Notes: generated by a model from the sequence alone, not told the origin. A stretch of 64,000 nt of DNA from Streptomyces sp. F63 (GCF_018070345.1 NZ_JAGPXX010000033.1:1-64000), one strand, 5' to 3'. Shown: positions 49,522-58,149, numbered from the stretch's first letter. Numbers and translations are program-made.

Positions 49522-51954
49522 CTACTCCGTGCGGAGCCCGTCCGGGCGCATCATGCGCCACAGCGGCGGCAGGCTCAGCAGGGTGACCAGCAGCACCAGC
49601 CCCGCGCCGACGCCCGTCATCAGGCCCAGGCTCGCCCAGTCCACGGACACCGGCGTGTTGACCATCTTCAGCAGCACGGCCCCCAGCCCCACACCTCCGG
49701 CGGCGGCGAGCGCCAGCCCGAGCGCCACCGGCACCGCCGTCTGCCACAGCACCGACCAGGCGAGGGTCCGGCGCCGGGTGCCGAAGGCCACGAGCACGGA
49801 CAGCAGCCGGCGCCGTTCCCGGAGCTGCTCCAGGGTGGAGACGACCATGCTCGCGCCGATGAGCAGCAGCGTGGCGGTCGCTCCGGCGAACAGCGCGCGG
49901 CTGATGGCGGTGAAGCGTTCGCCCTGCTGAGTGCTGTGGAGGGTGTACGCGTCGGCCAGCGGGGCCAGTCCGGCCGCGGTGTTGCGGACATGGTCGGCCG
50001 CGTCCGGCTCGCGCGGGTCCAGCCGCAGCTCGGCCACGACGTCCGGGGCCTGGAGCCTGCCCGCGTCGAGGGCGGCCGGCGTGGCGAAGACACCGAACTG
50101 CGGACCACCGATCACGGTCTCGCGGAGCGGGACCGTCCTCGCCGTCTCGGGCACCGTCCACAGCACCGGATCGTCGGTCGGCCCCCCGTCCTCGCCCGTG
50201 CGGAGGTCGAGCGTGGTGCCGGGCCCGGCGAACTGCTCATACGCACCACCGACCGGGGTGACGAAGGTGTCACCGTCCTCGCAGCGCCCGCCGATCGCGA
50301 CCAGCTCGCGCAGCGCGGCACAGTCGGCGACGGTGAGCCTGGTGAACCCCGGTTCCTCGCCCTTCCCCACGGCGGACTTGGGCTCGGTGACGTGCTCCTG
50401 GACGTAGCCGACCACTCCGGTGACGCCCTCGGTGGCCCGGAACCGCTCGGTGAACTCCCGGACCAGGCCGCCCTCCCGGGCGCTGACGGAGACGTACATC
50501 TGGGCCCGGCCGGGGTCCTGCCCCGTCTCCTCAGTGTTCTGCGCCTCCGCGCTGGCGAACAGCATCTGGATCGCGATGGCGCCGGCCACGGCCACCGTGA
50601 TCCCGCTGACCGCGCGGGCCGCCGTGCCGCTGCTGAGCTGGAGCCTGCGGACCGCGAGCTGCCAGGGGACGGAGCCGCCCGACAGCCGGTTCACCACCGA
50701 CTCGACCAGCCACGGCAGCAGCCCGGCGACCCCGGTGAGCACGAGCACCGTGCCCCCGGCGACCTGGTACGTCTCACCGTCGCCGCTGCCGGGGCCGTCC
50801 CCGGTCCAGCCGCCCACCATGGGCAGCAGCAGGGCGAGGCCCAGGCCGGGCAGCAGCAGCCGCCACCACAGCCGGCGGCGGCGCGGGACGGCGCTGCGCA
50901 CCACCCCCAGCGGTTCGATGACGACCCCGCGCAGCACCAGAAGGGTCACCACGACCGCGGACGCGGGGACGGCCAGCACGATGAGGGCGGCCAGCAGCGG
51001 TGACGGCCGGAGGTCGGAGGAGAAGGTGCTGATGTCGAACAGCACCACCGACTCGATCGACGCCCGCACCAGCAGGAACAGCACGCCACCCACCGCGAGC
51101 CCCAGCAGGGCGCCGGCCATGGCCTCCCCGGCGGCGATCCGCCGGACCATCCGGCCGTCCGCGCCGACCAGCCGCAGCGCGGCCAGCCGCCGGTCGCGCC
51201 GCTCGCCGCCGAAGCGCACCGCCGTCCCGATGAAGATCATGACGGGGAGCAGCAGCACCACGCAGATGATGATGACGAGCAGCAGGAGTTCGGCGGGAAG
51301 GGGCTCGCTCTCGATCGGGCTGTAGCCGAAGCGGTCGAGGTGGTAGGTGTGCCCGGAGGCGAAGTCCTCCTCCGTGGCACCCGCGTAGTAGATCAGCTCG
51401 CTCGGGCCGACCAGCCCCGCCCGGCCGATCGTCTCGGTGATCCGGTAGTCCAGGCGTTCCCGCAGCAGCTCGCCGTCCGGGGAGTCCAGCAGCTCGCGGA
51501 GGGCAGGGGAGACCGCCATCTCGCCGGGGGCGGGGAGTGCGGAGAGGCCGGGCGGTACCGGCGGCTCGTCCCCGTCCGCTCGTACCAGCAGGCCGTTGAT
51601 GCCGTCGCCGCGGTACTCGGTGTTGGCCTGGCCGACCTCGACGGTGCCGGGGCCGGGCGCCACCTCCTGACCGAAGTTGGAGGCGGAGCGTTCGGTGCCC
51701 CGCGCGTCACGGTTGGCCATGACCTCCGGTACGGAGGCCGCGGCGAGGAGCAGGGCGGCGCCGAGGCCGACGCCGACGGCGGTGAGCACCGCGCGGACCC
51801 AGCCCTCGCGCCCGCCTGTGAAGGCGAACCGGACGCCCATGAGCAGATCGGCCGCCCAGCGGGCCGGCGCGGAGCGGGAATCCGTGGCGGGCGGGGGAGG
51901 GGCGGCGGTCTCCCGCTCCGCGCGTATGCCGGTGTCGGTGTCGGTGCTGGTCAT
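49522..51954 (-). CDS. FtsX-like ABC transporter permease
   Basis: An 810-residue membrane protein with two FtsX/MacB-type halves. After one N-terminal segment comes an extracellular domain (about residues 70-220). Then a set of four helices contains LLVIIICVVLLLPVMIFIGTAV and the cytoplasmic RRDRRLAALRLVGADGRMVRRI. A second large extracellular domain and a last set of helices follow, with RRLLSVLVAFGTRRRTLAW. Such permeases move lipids, peptides or antibiotics out, or transmit mechanical signals. Its ATG overlaps the ATPase stop (ATGA). The substrate is unknown. The PadR control suggests drug or envelope-stress response. Confidence 0.88.
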   Translation of the reverse strand: MTSTDTDTGIRAERETAAPPPPATDSRSAPARWAADLLMGVRFAFTGGREGWVRAVLTAVGVGLGAALLLAAASVPEVMANRDARGTERSASNFGQEVAPGPGTVEVGQANTEYRGDGINGLLVRADGDEPPVPPGLSALPAPGEMAVSPALRELLDSPDGELLRERLDYRITETIGRAGLVGPSELIYYAGATEEDFASGHTYHLDRFGYSPIESEPLPAELLLLVIIICVVLLLPVMIFIGTAVRFGGERRDRRLAALRLVGADGRMVRRIAAGEAMAGALLGLAVGGVLFLLVRASIESVVLFDISTFSSDLRPSPLLAALIVLAVPASAVVVTLLVLRGVVIEPLGVVRSAVPRRRRLWWRLLLPGLGLALLLPMVGGWTGDGPGSGDGETYQVAGGTVLVLTGVAGLLPWLVESVVNRLSGGSVPWQLAVRRLQLSSGTAARAVSGITVAVAGAIAIQMLFASAEAQNTEETGQDPGRAQMYVSVSAREGGLVREFTERFRATEGVTGVVGYVQEHVTEPKSAVGKGEEPGFTRLTVADCAALRELVAIGGRCEDGDTFVTPVGGAYEQFAGPGTTLDLRTGEDGGPTDDPVLWTVPETARTVPLRETVIGGPQFGVFATPAALDAGRLQAPDVVAELRLDPREPDAADHVRNTAAGLAPLADAYTLHSTQQGERFTAISRALFAGATATLLLIGASMVVSTLEQLRERRRLLSVLVAFGTRRRTLAWSVLWQTAVPVALGLALAAAGGVGLGAVLLKMVNTPVSVDWASLGLMTGVGAGLVLLVTLLSLPPLWRMMRPDGLRTE

Positions 51955-52691
51955 ACCGCACCCGCCATGTCCCGTGCGACGCCGTCGCGGACGACGACCT
52001 CGCGGTCGGAGTAGGCCGCCACCCGCGCCTCGTGGGTGACGAGGACGACGGCGGCGTTGGTGGAGCGGGCGGCCTCGGTGAGGAGCTGCATGACGCGCTC
52101 ACCGTTGAGGGAGTCCAGGGCGCCGGTCGGCTCGTCGGCGAAGAGCACGCGCGGGCCGCTCACCAGCGCGCGGGCGACGGCGACCCGCTGCCCCTGGCCG
52201 CCGGAGACCTCGCCGGGCCGCTTGCCCCGGACATCGCTCACCTCCAGCCGGTCCATCCAGGCCGCGGCGCGGGACTCGGCCTCCTTGCGGCCCGTGCCGG
52301 TGAGCCGGAGCGGCAGGGCGACGTTCTCGACGCAGGTCAGCTCCGGCACGAGCTGCCCGAACTGGAACACGAACCCGAACTCGCCGCGTCGCAGCGCGCT
52401 CCGCTCGGCGTCCGTCATGGCCGACATGTTCCGGCCCTGGTAGAGCACCCGGCCGGAGTCGGGGGTGACGATCCCGGCGAGGCAGTGCAGCAGCGTGGAC
52501 TTGCCGGAGCCCGAGGGACCCATGACGGCGACGATCTCGCCGGGCCGGATGGCGAAGGAGGCCCCGTCGAGGGCGGGGGTGGTGCCGTAGGTCTTGTGCA
52601 GGTCCTCAGCGGCCAGTAAGGCGCCGGCCCGGCCGGACGCCGGGTGCGGCGCGGAGGTGGTGGCGGCAGTGGGGGCGGGTTCGGGCTTCAT
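51951..52691 (-). CDS. ABC transporter ATP-binding protein (MacB/LolD type)
   Basis: A 246-residue ATPase. Walker A is AVMGPSGSGKSTLLHCLAG, signature EVSGGQGQRVAVARAL, Walker B VLFADEPTGALDSL, and the H-loop His is in VVLVTHEARVA. It would drive the FtsX-like permease encoded next, with which it overlaps by four bases. It is preceded by the PadR gene, also overlapping by four bases. A good GGAGG lies ahead of ATG 52691. Confidence 0.93.
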   Translation of the reverse strand: MKPEPAPTAATTSAPHPASGRAGALLAAEDLHKTYGTTPALDGASFAIRPGEIVAVMGPSGSGKSTLLHCLAGIVTPDSGRVLYQGRNMSAMTDAERSALRRGEFGFVFQFGQLVPELTCVENVALPLRLTGTGRKEAESRAAAWMDRLEVSDVRGKRPGEVSGGQGQRVAVARALVSGPRVLFADEPTGALDSLNGERVMQLLTEAARSTNAAVVLVTHEARVAAYSDREVVVRDGVARDMAGAV

Positions 52692-53212
52692 GAACGGACC
52701 TCCGAGGCGAGGGCGTCGAGCCGGGCGGCGGTCAGTTCCAGCCAGCGCAGATCGGCTTCGAGATGGAAGAGGGCGTGGTCGCAGATGAGCTGGTCGGCGA
52801 GGTCGCCGCTCGTCTTGCGCCGGGTCAGCTCGCGCATCAGCCGCAGATGCTCCGACCGCTGCCGGTCGAGGAGTTCGGTGGCGTCGCGGTGGGTCAGCAG
52901 CGCGAGGACGACCTTGGTGTAGAGGGTCGACTGGAGATACGGCTCCGGCTTCTCGGGCGAGGCGAGCCACCGCTCGACATCGGTGATCCCGGCGTCGGTG
53001 ATGGCGTACCGCTTCCGCTCGGGCCCGCCGCCGGGCTCGATGCCGTCGACCTCCACGAGGCCGTTCTTCAGCAGCCGCGACATGGTCGCGTAGACCTGGC
53101 CGTAGTGCAGCGGCCGGTCGTGGCCGAAGCGTTCGTCGAAGGCGCGCTTGAGGTCGTAACCATGGCGCGGCCCGGACTCCAGCAGCCCGAGCAGAGTGTG
53201 ACCGATGGACAT
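52688..53212 (-). CDS. PadR-family repressor of the ABC transporter operon
   Basis: A 174-residue regulator with winged helix-turn-helix: MSIGHTLLGLLESGPRHGYD, LHYGQVYATMSRLLKNGLVE and RKRYAITDAGITDVERWLAS, then a dimerising C-terminal helix domain. PadR proteins usually repress adjacent transporter operons until a phenolic or antibiotic ligand binds. Its stop overlaps the ATPase start (ATGA). ATG 53212 lies seven bases after a TACAGT -10-like hexamer, so the message may be leaderless. Confidence 0.9.
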   Translation of the reverse strand: MSIGHTLLGLLESGPRHGYDLKRAFDERFGHDRPLHYGQVYATMSRLLKNGLVEVDGIEPGGGPERKRYAITDAGITDVERWLASPEKPEPYLQSTLYTKVVLALLTHRDATELLDRQRSEHLRLMRELTRRKTSGDLADQLICDHALFHLEADLRWLELTAARLDALASEVRS

Positions 53213-53223
53213 GCGGAGCACTG

Positions 53224-53252
53224 TACACCAGGTGTATACACGGAGTGTATAC
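53224..53252. promoter_or_regulatory. Overlapping palindromic operators upstream of padR
   Basis: TACACC-A-GGTGTA (53224-53236) overlaps GTATACAC-GGA-GTGTATAC (53234-53252). Both have perfect arms (6 and 8 bp). They lie just upstream of the TACAGT -10-like box of the PadR operon (complement of about 53219-53224), where a bound repressor would block transcription. ATAC/GTAT palindromes of this kind are typical of PadR sites. Confidence 0.7.
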
Positions 53253-53320
53253 GTCAAGGGTGCGTTGACGTTCTCGCAGGTCAGGGCATCAACTCTGCTG
53301 TCGGGTAGCCGGGTTGATGC

Positions 53321-53941
53321 TTACGGTGTACCGGCGGACCGGGTGTCCCACACGGGTCCGAGGGCGCTGTCGGCGGAAAGGCGGACCGGCGCGCCGACGG
53401 CCGCAGGGAGCGCGAACGACTCGCCGGGCCGGTACGTCGCACGCTCCCGGTACCGCCCGCCGCGTGGCCCGGTGAGCACGTGCACCCGCCGCTCCCCGCG
53501 GTCGGCGATCACGTACACCGGGATGCCGGCGGTCGCGTACGCGGTCGTCTTCCGGTGCTCGTTGCCGTAGTTGTGCGAGGTGACTTCGAGCGCCAGCCGG
53601 AAGATGGAGGGGGCGTAGCAGTTGTACGCGACCAGGTGGTCGTTGTAGTCGCCGTCGATGACGGACAGATCGGGCACCGCGAAGTCGGACGGCCCGCCGG
53701 GGAGCCACAGGCCGACCCGCTGCACCACGCACGTCCGCCGGTCGTGCAGCCGGATGAGCTCAAGCGTGAGATCGGTCAGCGCCTCGGCGTGTGCCGCGTC
53801 CGGCAGAGGCGTCACGGTGATCTCACCGTCGAGGATCTCGACGCGGCACCCGGGCAGCCGCTGGGAGATCCACTCCGCCTCATCGAGCAGAGCCGTACGG
53901 AAGCGATCTCCGGGCTCGCCCACCGGTGTGCGGTCGGACAA
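53321..53941 (-). CDS. Uma2-family (DUF820) putative nuclease
   Basis: A 206-residue member of the Uma2 family, with the PD-(D/E)xK fold. Likely catalytic elements are FAVPDLSVIDGDYND and the ALEVTSHNYGNEHRKTTAYATAG stretch, whose Glu and Lys fit the fold. Uma2 genes are abundant in actinomycetes and cyanobacteria, often near mobile or defence genes. Their activity is not established. TTG 53941 is chosen because AGGAG lies six bases upstream. An in-frame ATG at 53980 has none. Confidence 0.8.
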   Translation of the reverse strand: MSDRTPVGEPGDRFRTALLDEAEWISQRLPGCRVEILDGEITVTPLPDAAHAEALTDLTLELIRLHDRRTCVVQRVGLWLPGGPSDFAVPDLSVIDGDYNDHLVAYNCYAPSIFRLALEVTSHNYGNEHRKTTAYATAGIPVYVIADRGERRVHVLTGPRGGRYRERATYRPGESFALPAAVGAPVRLSADSALGPVWDTRSAGTP

Positions 53942-54119
53942 GGAGGCTCCTGCTGATCCGAAGGGCCGGGAAGCCACCATTCTGGTTGCCGCGTCCGGCA
54001 GTTGAACCAGGACGGCGCCATCTCACCCGATGGGGTGAGCAACCCTGGGCCGGCTCGCTGCTGGCCGAATTCCCCGGGCCGGGAGATGCTGTGCCCCGAC
54101 CGGAAGGGGAGGGCTCACC

Positions 54120-54320
54120 ATGGCGAAGGTGACGGTAACGCTCGACGCGGATCTCGTGATCGAGGTGATGCTGCTGTCGGGCACGAAGAACCCGCAGGAC
54201 GCGGTGGAGCTGATCGTCCGGGACTATCTCGCCCGGGGCCGCCGCACCGAGGCCCGCACCGGCGGCGCGGAGGACCCGAACCGGGTCCGGGAAGCGGAGC
54301 CGCCCCGGCAGGAGGGCTGA
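54120..54320 (+). CDS. Orphan VapB-like antitoxin
   Basis: A 66-residue protein: MAKVTVTLDADLVIEVMLLS then GTKNPQDAVELIVRDYLARG, the ribbon-helix-helix shape of VapB-type (DUF2191) antitoxins. A charged C-terminal tail follows. GGAGGG precedes ATG 54120. No PIN-domain VapC toxin lies next to it, so it is an orphan or the partner has been lost. Confidence 0.65.
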   Translation: MAKVTVTLDADLVIEVMLLSGTKNPQDAVELIVRDYLARGRRTEARTGGAEDPNRVREAEPPRQEG

Positions 54321-54353
54321 GCGGAACGGTCGGCGGGTTGACCGGCCGCCGCG

Positions 54354-54569
54354 TCAGGAGAGGCGGCCCGTCCTGATGCCGGTGACAAAGGCGGTCCAAG
54401 CGGTGGCCGGGAAAGTCAGAGCGGGGCCTTGCGGGTTCTTGCTGTCACGGACTGGGACGGTGTCTGCGAGGCCATCGGCGACTTCGAGGCACTCACCGCC
54501 GTTGCCGCTGCTGTGGCTGCTCTTGCGCCACGTCAGGCTGGAGAGGTCCCGTGGAACGGTCGTCGTCAT
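54354..54569 (-). CDS. DUF397 protein
   Basis: A 71-residue protein with the DUF397 signatures LSSLTWRKSSHSSGNGGECLEVA and VPVRDSKNPQGPALTFPATAWTAF. These small proteins pair with WhiJ-like XRE regulators in streptomycetes. The ATG at 54569 overlaps the XRE gene stop (ATGA), so the two are co-translated. Function may be as antitoxin or antagonist of the XRE partner. Confidence 0.9.
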   Translation of the reverse strand: MTTTVPRDLSSLTWRKSSHSSGNGGECLEVADGLADTVPVRDSKNPQGPALTFPATAWTAFVTGIRTGRLS

Positions 54570-55378
54570 GGGCTCAGTTCCTTCATGGCAGCGGTGATCA
54601 GCTCTACGGACGCGCTGGGCGACAGGGCGACGGCCCTGAGCAGATCATAGGAGCGCACGGCCGCGTTGACGTCACCCGGATCGGCCAGAAGTTGGCCGCG
54701 GGAGAAGCCGTCCTCGTGTACGACATCTGCGCCTTCAGCGAAGGAAAGTACGGTGAACGGCCCAAAACCCGCGTGTGCGCCCGCAGCGTACGGCACGACC
54801 TGGATGACGTTCCGTGGCCGCTCAGCCGCTTCCAGAAGCCTGCTCAACTGCGCGTGCATCACGGCTGGACTGCCGATCACCCGGCGCAGCACGGTCTCAT
54901 CGAGGATGAGCCACAGCTGAGGTGGTGTCTCGCGGTTGAGAACACGCTGCCGCTCAAGCCGTGCGGTGAGTAGATCCTCAACGCAGTCCGGGCGACCCGC
55001 AGCCAGCACGGCCCTCGCATAGTCCTCCGTCTGCAGGAGTCCGTGCACGAACTGGACCTGGAACGAGCGGATGACTGTGGCGGCACGCTCCAGTTCCACA
55101 TACGGCCGGAACCACGACGGATACGCGTGCTTGATGACCAGCGGCCAGAGCCGCGCGAAGTGCCCGCCCGAGCCCAGCACCTGGTCGAACTGCTCCGCCA
55201 GGTCCTGTGACGGCACCCGGCAGGCCGACTCGATCTTGCACAGCAGCGACGGGGTGATATAAGCCCGCCTGGCCAGCTCCTTCTGGGGGACCCCTGCCTC
55301 CAGGCGCACGCGCCGCAACTCCGAGGCGAAGAAGGCCAGGACGGAAGACGTCGGGTCGAGTTCGTCGGCAGCGGACAT
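54566..55378 (-). CDS. XRE-family regulator with DUF5753 domain (WhiJ-like)
   Basis: A 270-residue protein. The N-terminal helix-turn-helix is FFASELRRVRLEAGVPQKEL and RRAYITPSLLCKIESACRVP. The C-terminal DUF5753 domain includes RSFQVQFVHGLLQTEDYARAV and the late GFGPFTVLSFAEGADVVH. Together with DUF397 it forms the pair typical of streptomycetes, of which whiJ influences development. GGGAGGACC precedes ATG 55378 at a slightly long distance. The regulated genes are unknown. Neighbouring defence genes are candidates. Confidence 0.9.
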   Translation of the reverse strand: MSAADELDPTSSVLAFFASELRRVRLEAGVPQKELARRAYITPSLLCKIESACRVPSQDLAEQFDQVLGSGGHFARLWPLVIKHAYPSWFRPYVELERAATVIRSFQVQFVHGLLQTEDYARAVLAAGRPDCVEDLLTARLERQRVLNRETPPQLWLILDETVLRRVIGSPAVMHAQLSRLLEAAERPRNVIQVVPYAAGAHAGFGPFTVLSFAEGADVVHEDGFSRGQLLADPGDVNAAVRSYDLLRAVALSPSASVELITAAMKELSP

Positions 55379-55535
55379 CGGTGCAGGTCCTCCCCTCTTG
55401 ACGGCCCGGGCCGTCAACCATCAGCCCTGGTCACGCTAGCCGCGCACCGCGACGATGGGAGCACGGAACGTCACGGCTCACTCGAAGGAAGTGCGGCCGG
55501 CGAAGCAACGCACAGACGGGCGAAGGCACATGGGA

Positions 55536-55952
55536 ATGACGGGCGCGGAAAGCCAGGGGCGCCGAGGCGGGCACGGACCGGTCCCGAAGTGGCGTCCGGA
55601 CCCCTGGGAGGAGGCGGAGGACGCGGCGCAGGCGCTCGCCGAAGCCCTCGACGCGGCCGGGCTGACACTGCCGTCGCTCGGCGTCGACCAATGGCCGGTC
55701 ATCACCGGCCGCCCGCTGGTCGAACTGGGCCGGGCCCGCCCGGACGTGGTGACGGAACTGGCCGAACTGGTCACCAGGGGGACTCGCTCGGCGGTCCCCG
55801 GGCGACCGGCCGAGCGGGCGGATCTGCTCACCCGTCCCGGCGACAGTGCACCCGGCGAAACCGAGCACGGCGGGCCGGTCCTGCTCAGCCCCGACGATCT
55901 CCTGACCGTCGAAGAGAACGACATGGACGCCGGCCGTGCGGCGGAGGGCTGA
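55536..55952 (+). CDS. Hypothetical protein next to the ATPase-HNH pair
   Basis: A 138-residue acidic protein with a helical region, WEEAEDAAQALAEALDAAGL, and the phrase TLPSLGVDQWPVITGRPLVE. It has no signal peptide or membrane segment. It appears to be an actinomycete family found near XRE/DUF397 genes. ATG 55536 is preferred to ATG 55530 because GAAGG lies nine bases upstream. About 110 bases separate it from the ATPase gene, on the same strand. No function is assigned. Confidence 0.6.
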   Translation: MTGAESQGRRGGHGPVPKWRPDPWEEAEDAAQALAEALDAAGLTLPSLGVDQWPVITGRPLVELGRARPDVVTELAELVTRGTRSAVPGRPAERADLLTRPGDSAPGETEHGGPVLLSPDDLLTVEENDMDAGRAAEG

Positions 55953-56064
55953 CCGCACGACCGTGACGCCACCGCGCGGACATGCTCCCGAACGCTCGCC
56001 CGTGGACGCGGACTTCGCCCGCCCAGGGCCTAACCTGGCCCGGTCGGTGAGGCGGGAGGCCGCG

Positions 56065-57189
56065 ATGTACGTGTCCAGGCTGCGAGTTGACGGTGTCCGC
56101 GGCTTTCAGGGCCAACGCCGGGTCGATCTGGACTTGATGCGCCCGGACGGAAGTCACGCGGGCTGGACCGTGCTCGCGGGCCGCAACGGCTCCGGCAAGA
56201 CCACACTGCTGCGCGCCCTGGCGATGGCGTTTCTCAACGAGAAGCACGAGTCCTTGACAGGCGGTCCGGAGGCTTGGTCGGCGTCGTCATCGCGGAGTGA
56301 CCCCCTGATCGCGGTGGACATGGTGGCCGAGGGCTTCCACACGACCTGTCGCATCGGGGCCGGGCAGTCGACGGGCGAACCCGCTCTGAGCTGGTCCTAC
56401 GAGCTGCACACCCCGATCACACCGTCCTCGGTCCCCCGTGACTTCTGCGCCGGCTACGGACCGCACCGGCGTCTCACGGGCGGCACGGTCGACGTGCCCG
56501 CATCCGCGATGCCCGCCCAGAGCGTGGCCACGCTCTTCCAGGAGGGCGCGGCGCTGGGGGAGAGCGTCGCCTGGCTGATCCAGCAGCACCTCAGGCGTCT
56601 CGAAGGCCGTTCGGACGCCCAGGAGTTGATCGACGCGGTCTTCGCCCTGCTCGGAGACGGTCTGCTGCCGGACGGATACCGCGTCGTACGGGTGGATTCC
56701 GAAGGACTGTGGGTGCGCCGGGGCGGCCGGGAGTTCCCGCTCCGGGAGATGAGCGACGGATACCGCACGGTCACCGCTGTCGTGGTGGACCTGCTGCGGC
56801 ACCTCCAGCTCCGCTACGGCGAACTGCCGCTGGACACCTCCGGCGATGCCCCGGCCGTCCCGCTCTCGGGGGTCGTCCTCATCGACGAGGTGGACGCGCA
56901 TCTCCATGTGAGCTGGCAGAAGCGGATCGGCGGCTGGCTCACGGCGCACTTCCCCCGGATCCAGTTCATCGTCACCACCCACAGCCCGTACATCTCCCAG
57001 TCGGCCGACCCCGGCGGGCTCATCCGGCTGGCCGGCCCGGACGAGCAGGAGCCACCGCGCACGGTGGGCGACGACCTCTACCGGAGGGTCGTATACGGCA
57101 GCGGTGACGACGCCGTGCTCTCCGATCTGTTCGGGCTGGACAGCCCGTACTCGGAACGGGCCGAGGAACTGCGCCGCAAAGTTCGGTGA
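56065..57189 (+). CDS. AAA/ABC-type ATPase, PtuA-like (Septu defence)
   Basis: A 374-residue ATPase of the AAA_21/SMC type. Walker A is VLAGRNGSGKTTLLRALAM near residue 38. A signature-like MSDGYRTVTAVVVDLL, Walker B GVVLIDEVDAHLH near 274, and the H-loop IVTTHSPYIS near 302 follow. With the HNH gene right after, this is the layout of type I Septu. The reading frame stops at TGA 57187. The following 46 codons, in the +1 frame, look like its missing C-terminus. GGGAGG lies seven bases before ATG 56065. The N-terminal MYVSRLRVDGVRGF is typical of such ATPases. Confidence 0.87.
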   Translation: MYVSRLRVDGVRGFQGQRRVDLDLMRPDGSHAGWTVLAGRNGSGKTTLLRALAMAFLNEKHESLTGGPEAWSASSSRSDPLIAVDMVAEGFHTTCRIGAGQSTGEPALSWSYELHTPITPSSVPRDFCAGYGPHRRLTGGTVDVPASAMPAQSVATLFQEGAALGESVAWLIQQHLRRLEGRSDAQELIDAVFALLGDGLLPDGYRVVRVDSEGLWVRRGGREFPLREMSDGYRTVTAVVVDLLRHLQLRYGELPLDTSGDAPAVPLSGVVLIDEVDAHLHVSWQKRIGGWLTAHFPRIQFIVTTHSPYISQSADPGGLIRLAGPDEQEPPRTVGDDLYRRVVYGSGDDAVLSDLFGLDSPYSERAEELRRKVR

Positions 57190-57328
57190 CCTGGAGGGAC
57201 CGGTCCTCTCCGGGGAGGCGACGCCCGAGCAGGTCGAGGAGTACCGGCAGCTCAGCGAGATCCTGACGAGCTCGGCCGCCGCCCGTGTGGACGAGGTGTC
57301 GGCCCGGCTCGCGAGGCGTTGCGGATGA
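57190..57328 (+). pseudogene. Out-of-frame C-terminal extension of the PtuA-like ATPase
   Basis: In the +1 frame relative to the ATPase, the sequence after its stop reads DLEGPVLSGEATPEQVEEYR, then QLSEILTSSAAARVDEVSA and a few more residues, ending at TGA 57326-57328. It is Glu/Ala-rich and helix-like, and its stop overlaps the HNH start as ATGA. Removing one base before 57183 would join it to ...ELRRK as RRKFGDLEG. Either the ATPase is truncated by a one-base frameshift, or a +1 ribosomal shift at the CGG-TGA-C codons restores it, or this is a sequencing error. Confidence 0.6.
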
Positions 57329-58149
57329 TCCCGCTCAGGCGGCCGCCCCTGGACGGTGAGTTACGCGACCGCCTGTCGCGCCGCGCCGCCGCGCTGAGAG
57401 ACCGGGCGGCCGGAGCCGCCGAGGCGCGGCAGGAGTGGCGCCGGGCCCGTGCGGTGCGCGGCTCGCTGCTGGAACTGCTGGAAACCACCGCTCCCGGGAT
57501 CACCCGGTGCATGTACTGCGGTGACAGCGAGGGGACAGCCATCGACCACTTCGAACCGCCCGCCCGTGCCTCGCTGCGTGCCTTCGACTGGCTCAACCAT
57601 CTCCTCGCCTGCTCGCACTGCAACAGCAATGAGAAACGCGACCGCTACCCGTGCGGACCCGACGGTTCCTGCCTGCTGGTGGACCCCTGCCGTGAGGACC
57701 CGGCCGATCACCTCCGGCTGATCCTGCCGACCGGCGAGTACCGTCCGCGCACGGAGAAAGGCGCCGAGACGATTCGCACGTTCGGGCTGGACCGGGAGGT
57801 GCTGAAGCGGGGCAGGGCTCATGCCTACGTCCGCTGCAAGTCCATGCTCCGTGATTACGGCGGACTGTGCCGGAGCGGCGAGAGGTCCGAGGCGGAGGAC
57901 GTGGTCCGGGCGCTGCGGGTGCATCCGTTCGCGGACGTGCTGTACGCGATGGTCCGGGTCATGCACGAGCCCGGGGCGCCCCTCGTGATGGGGGCGCAGG
58001 TGGTCGCGGCACTCCAGAACCTTGTGGACGGCGCGGCCTTCCCGTACCGCGTCACCATCCCGGAGGCCCGGCCAGGCGGCGTCCCCACGGCCGAGAGAGC
58101 TGCGGCACCACCGCTCGGTTCCGGAGGTACTGAGAGAGGCCCCGGCTGA
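57325..58149 (+). CDS. HNH nuclease, PtuB-like (Septu defence)
   Basis: A 274-residue protein with a zinc-HNH core: Cys62 and Cys65 in RCMYCGDSEG, Asp74-His75 in TAIDHFEPP, Asn91, then Cys96, Cys99 and Asn100 in LACSHCNSNEKRDRYP. LLVDPCREDPADHL is typical of the TIGR02646/PtuB group. In Septu the PtuA ATPase controls this nuclease, which degrades nucleic acid on phage infection. ATG 57325 overlaps the stop of the ATPase extension. Codon 13 is TTA (57361-57363), so translation needs the bldA tRNA. The C-terminal tail is disordered. Confidence 0.87.
   Translation: MIPLRRPPLDGELRDRLSRRAAALRDRAAGAAEARQEWRRARAVRGSLLELLETTAPGITRCMYCGDSEGTAIDHFEPPARASLRAFDWLNHLLACSHCNSNEKRDRYPCGPDGSCLLVDPCREDPADHLRLILPTGEYRPRTEKGAETIRTFGLDREVLKRGRAHAYVRCKSMLRDYGGLCRSGERSEAEDVVRALRVHPFADVLYAMVRVMHEPGAPLVMGAQVVAALQNLVDGAAFPYRVTIPEARPGGVPTAERAAAPPLGSGGTERGPG

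Noticed and set aside
53942..53980. Longer start (ATG 53980) for the Uma2 gene
   Set aside because: No ribosome-binding site precedes it, whereas TTG 53941 has AGGAG at good distance.
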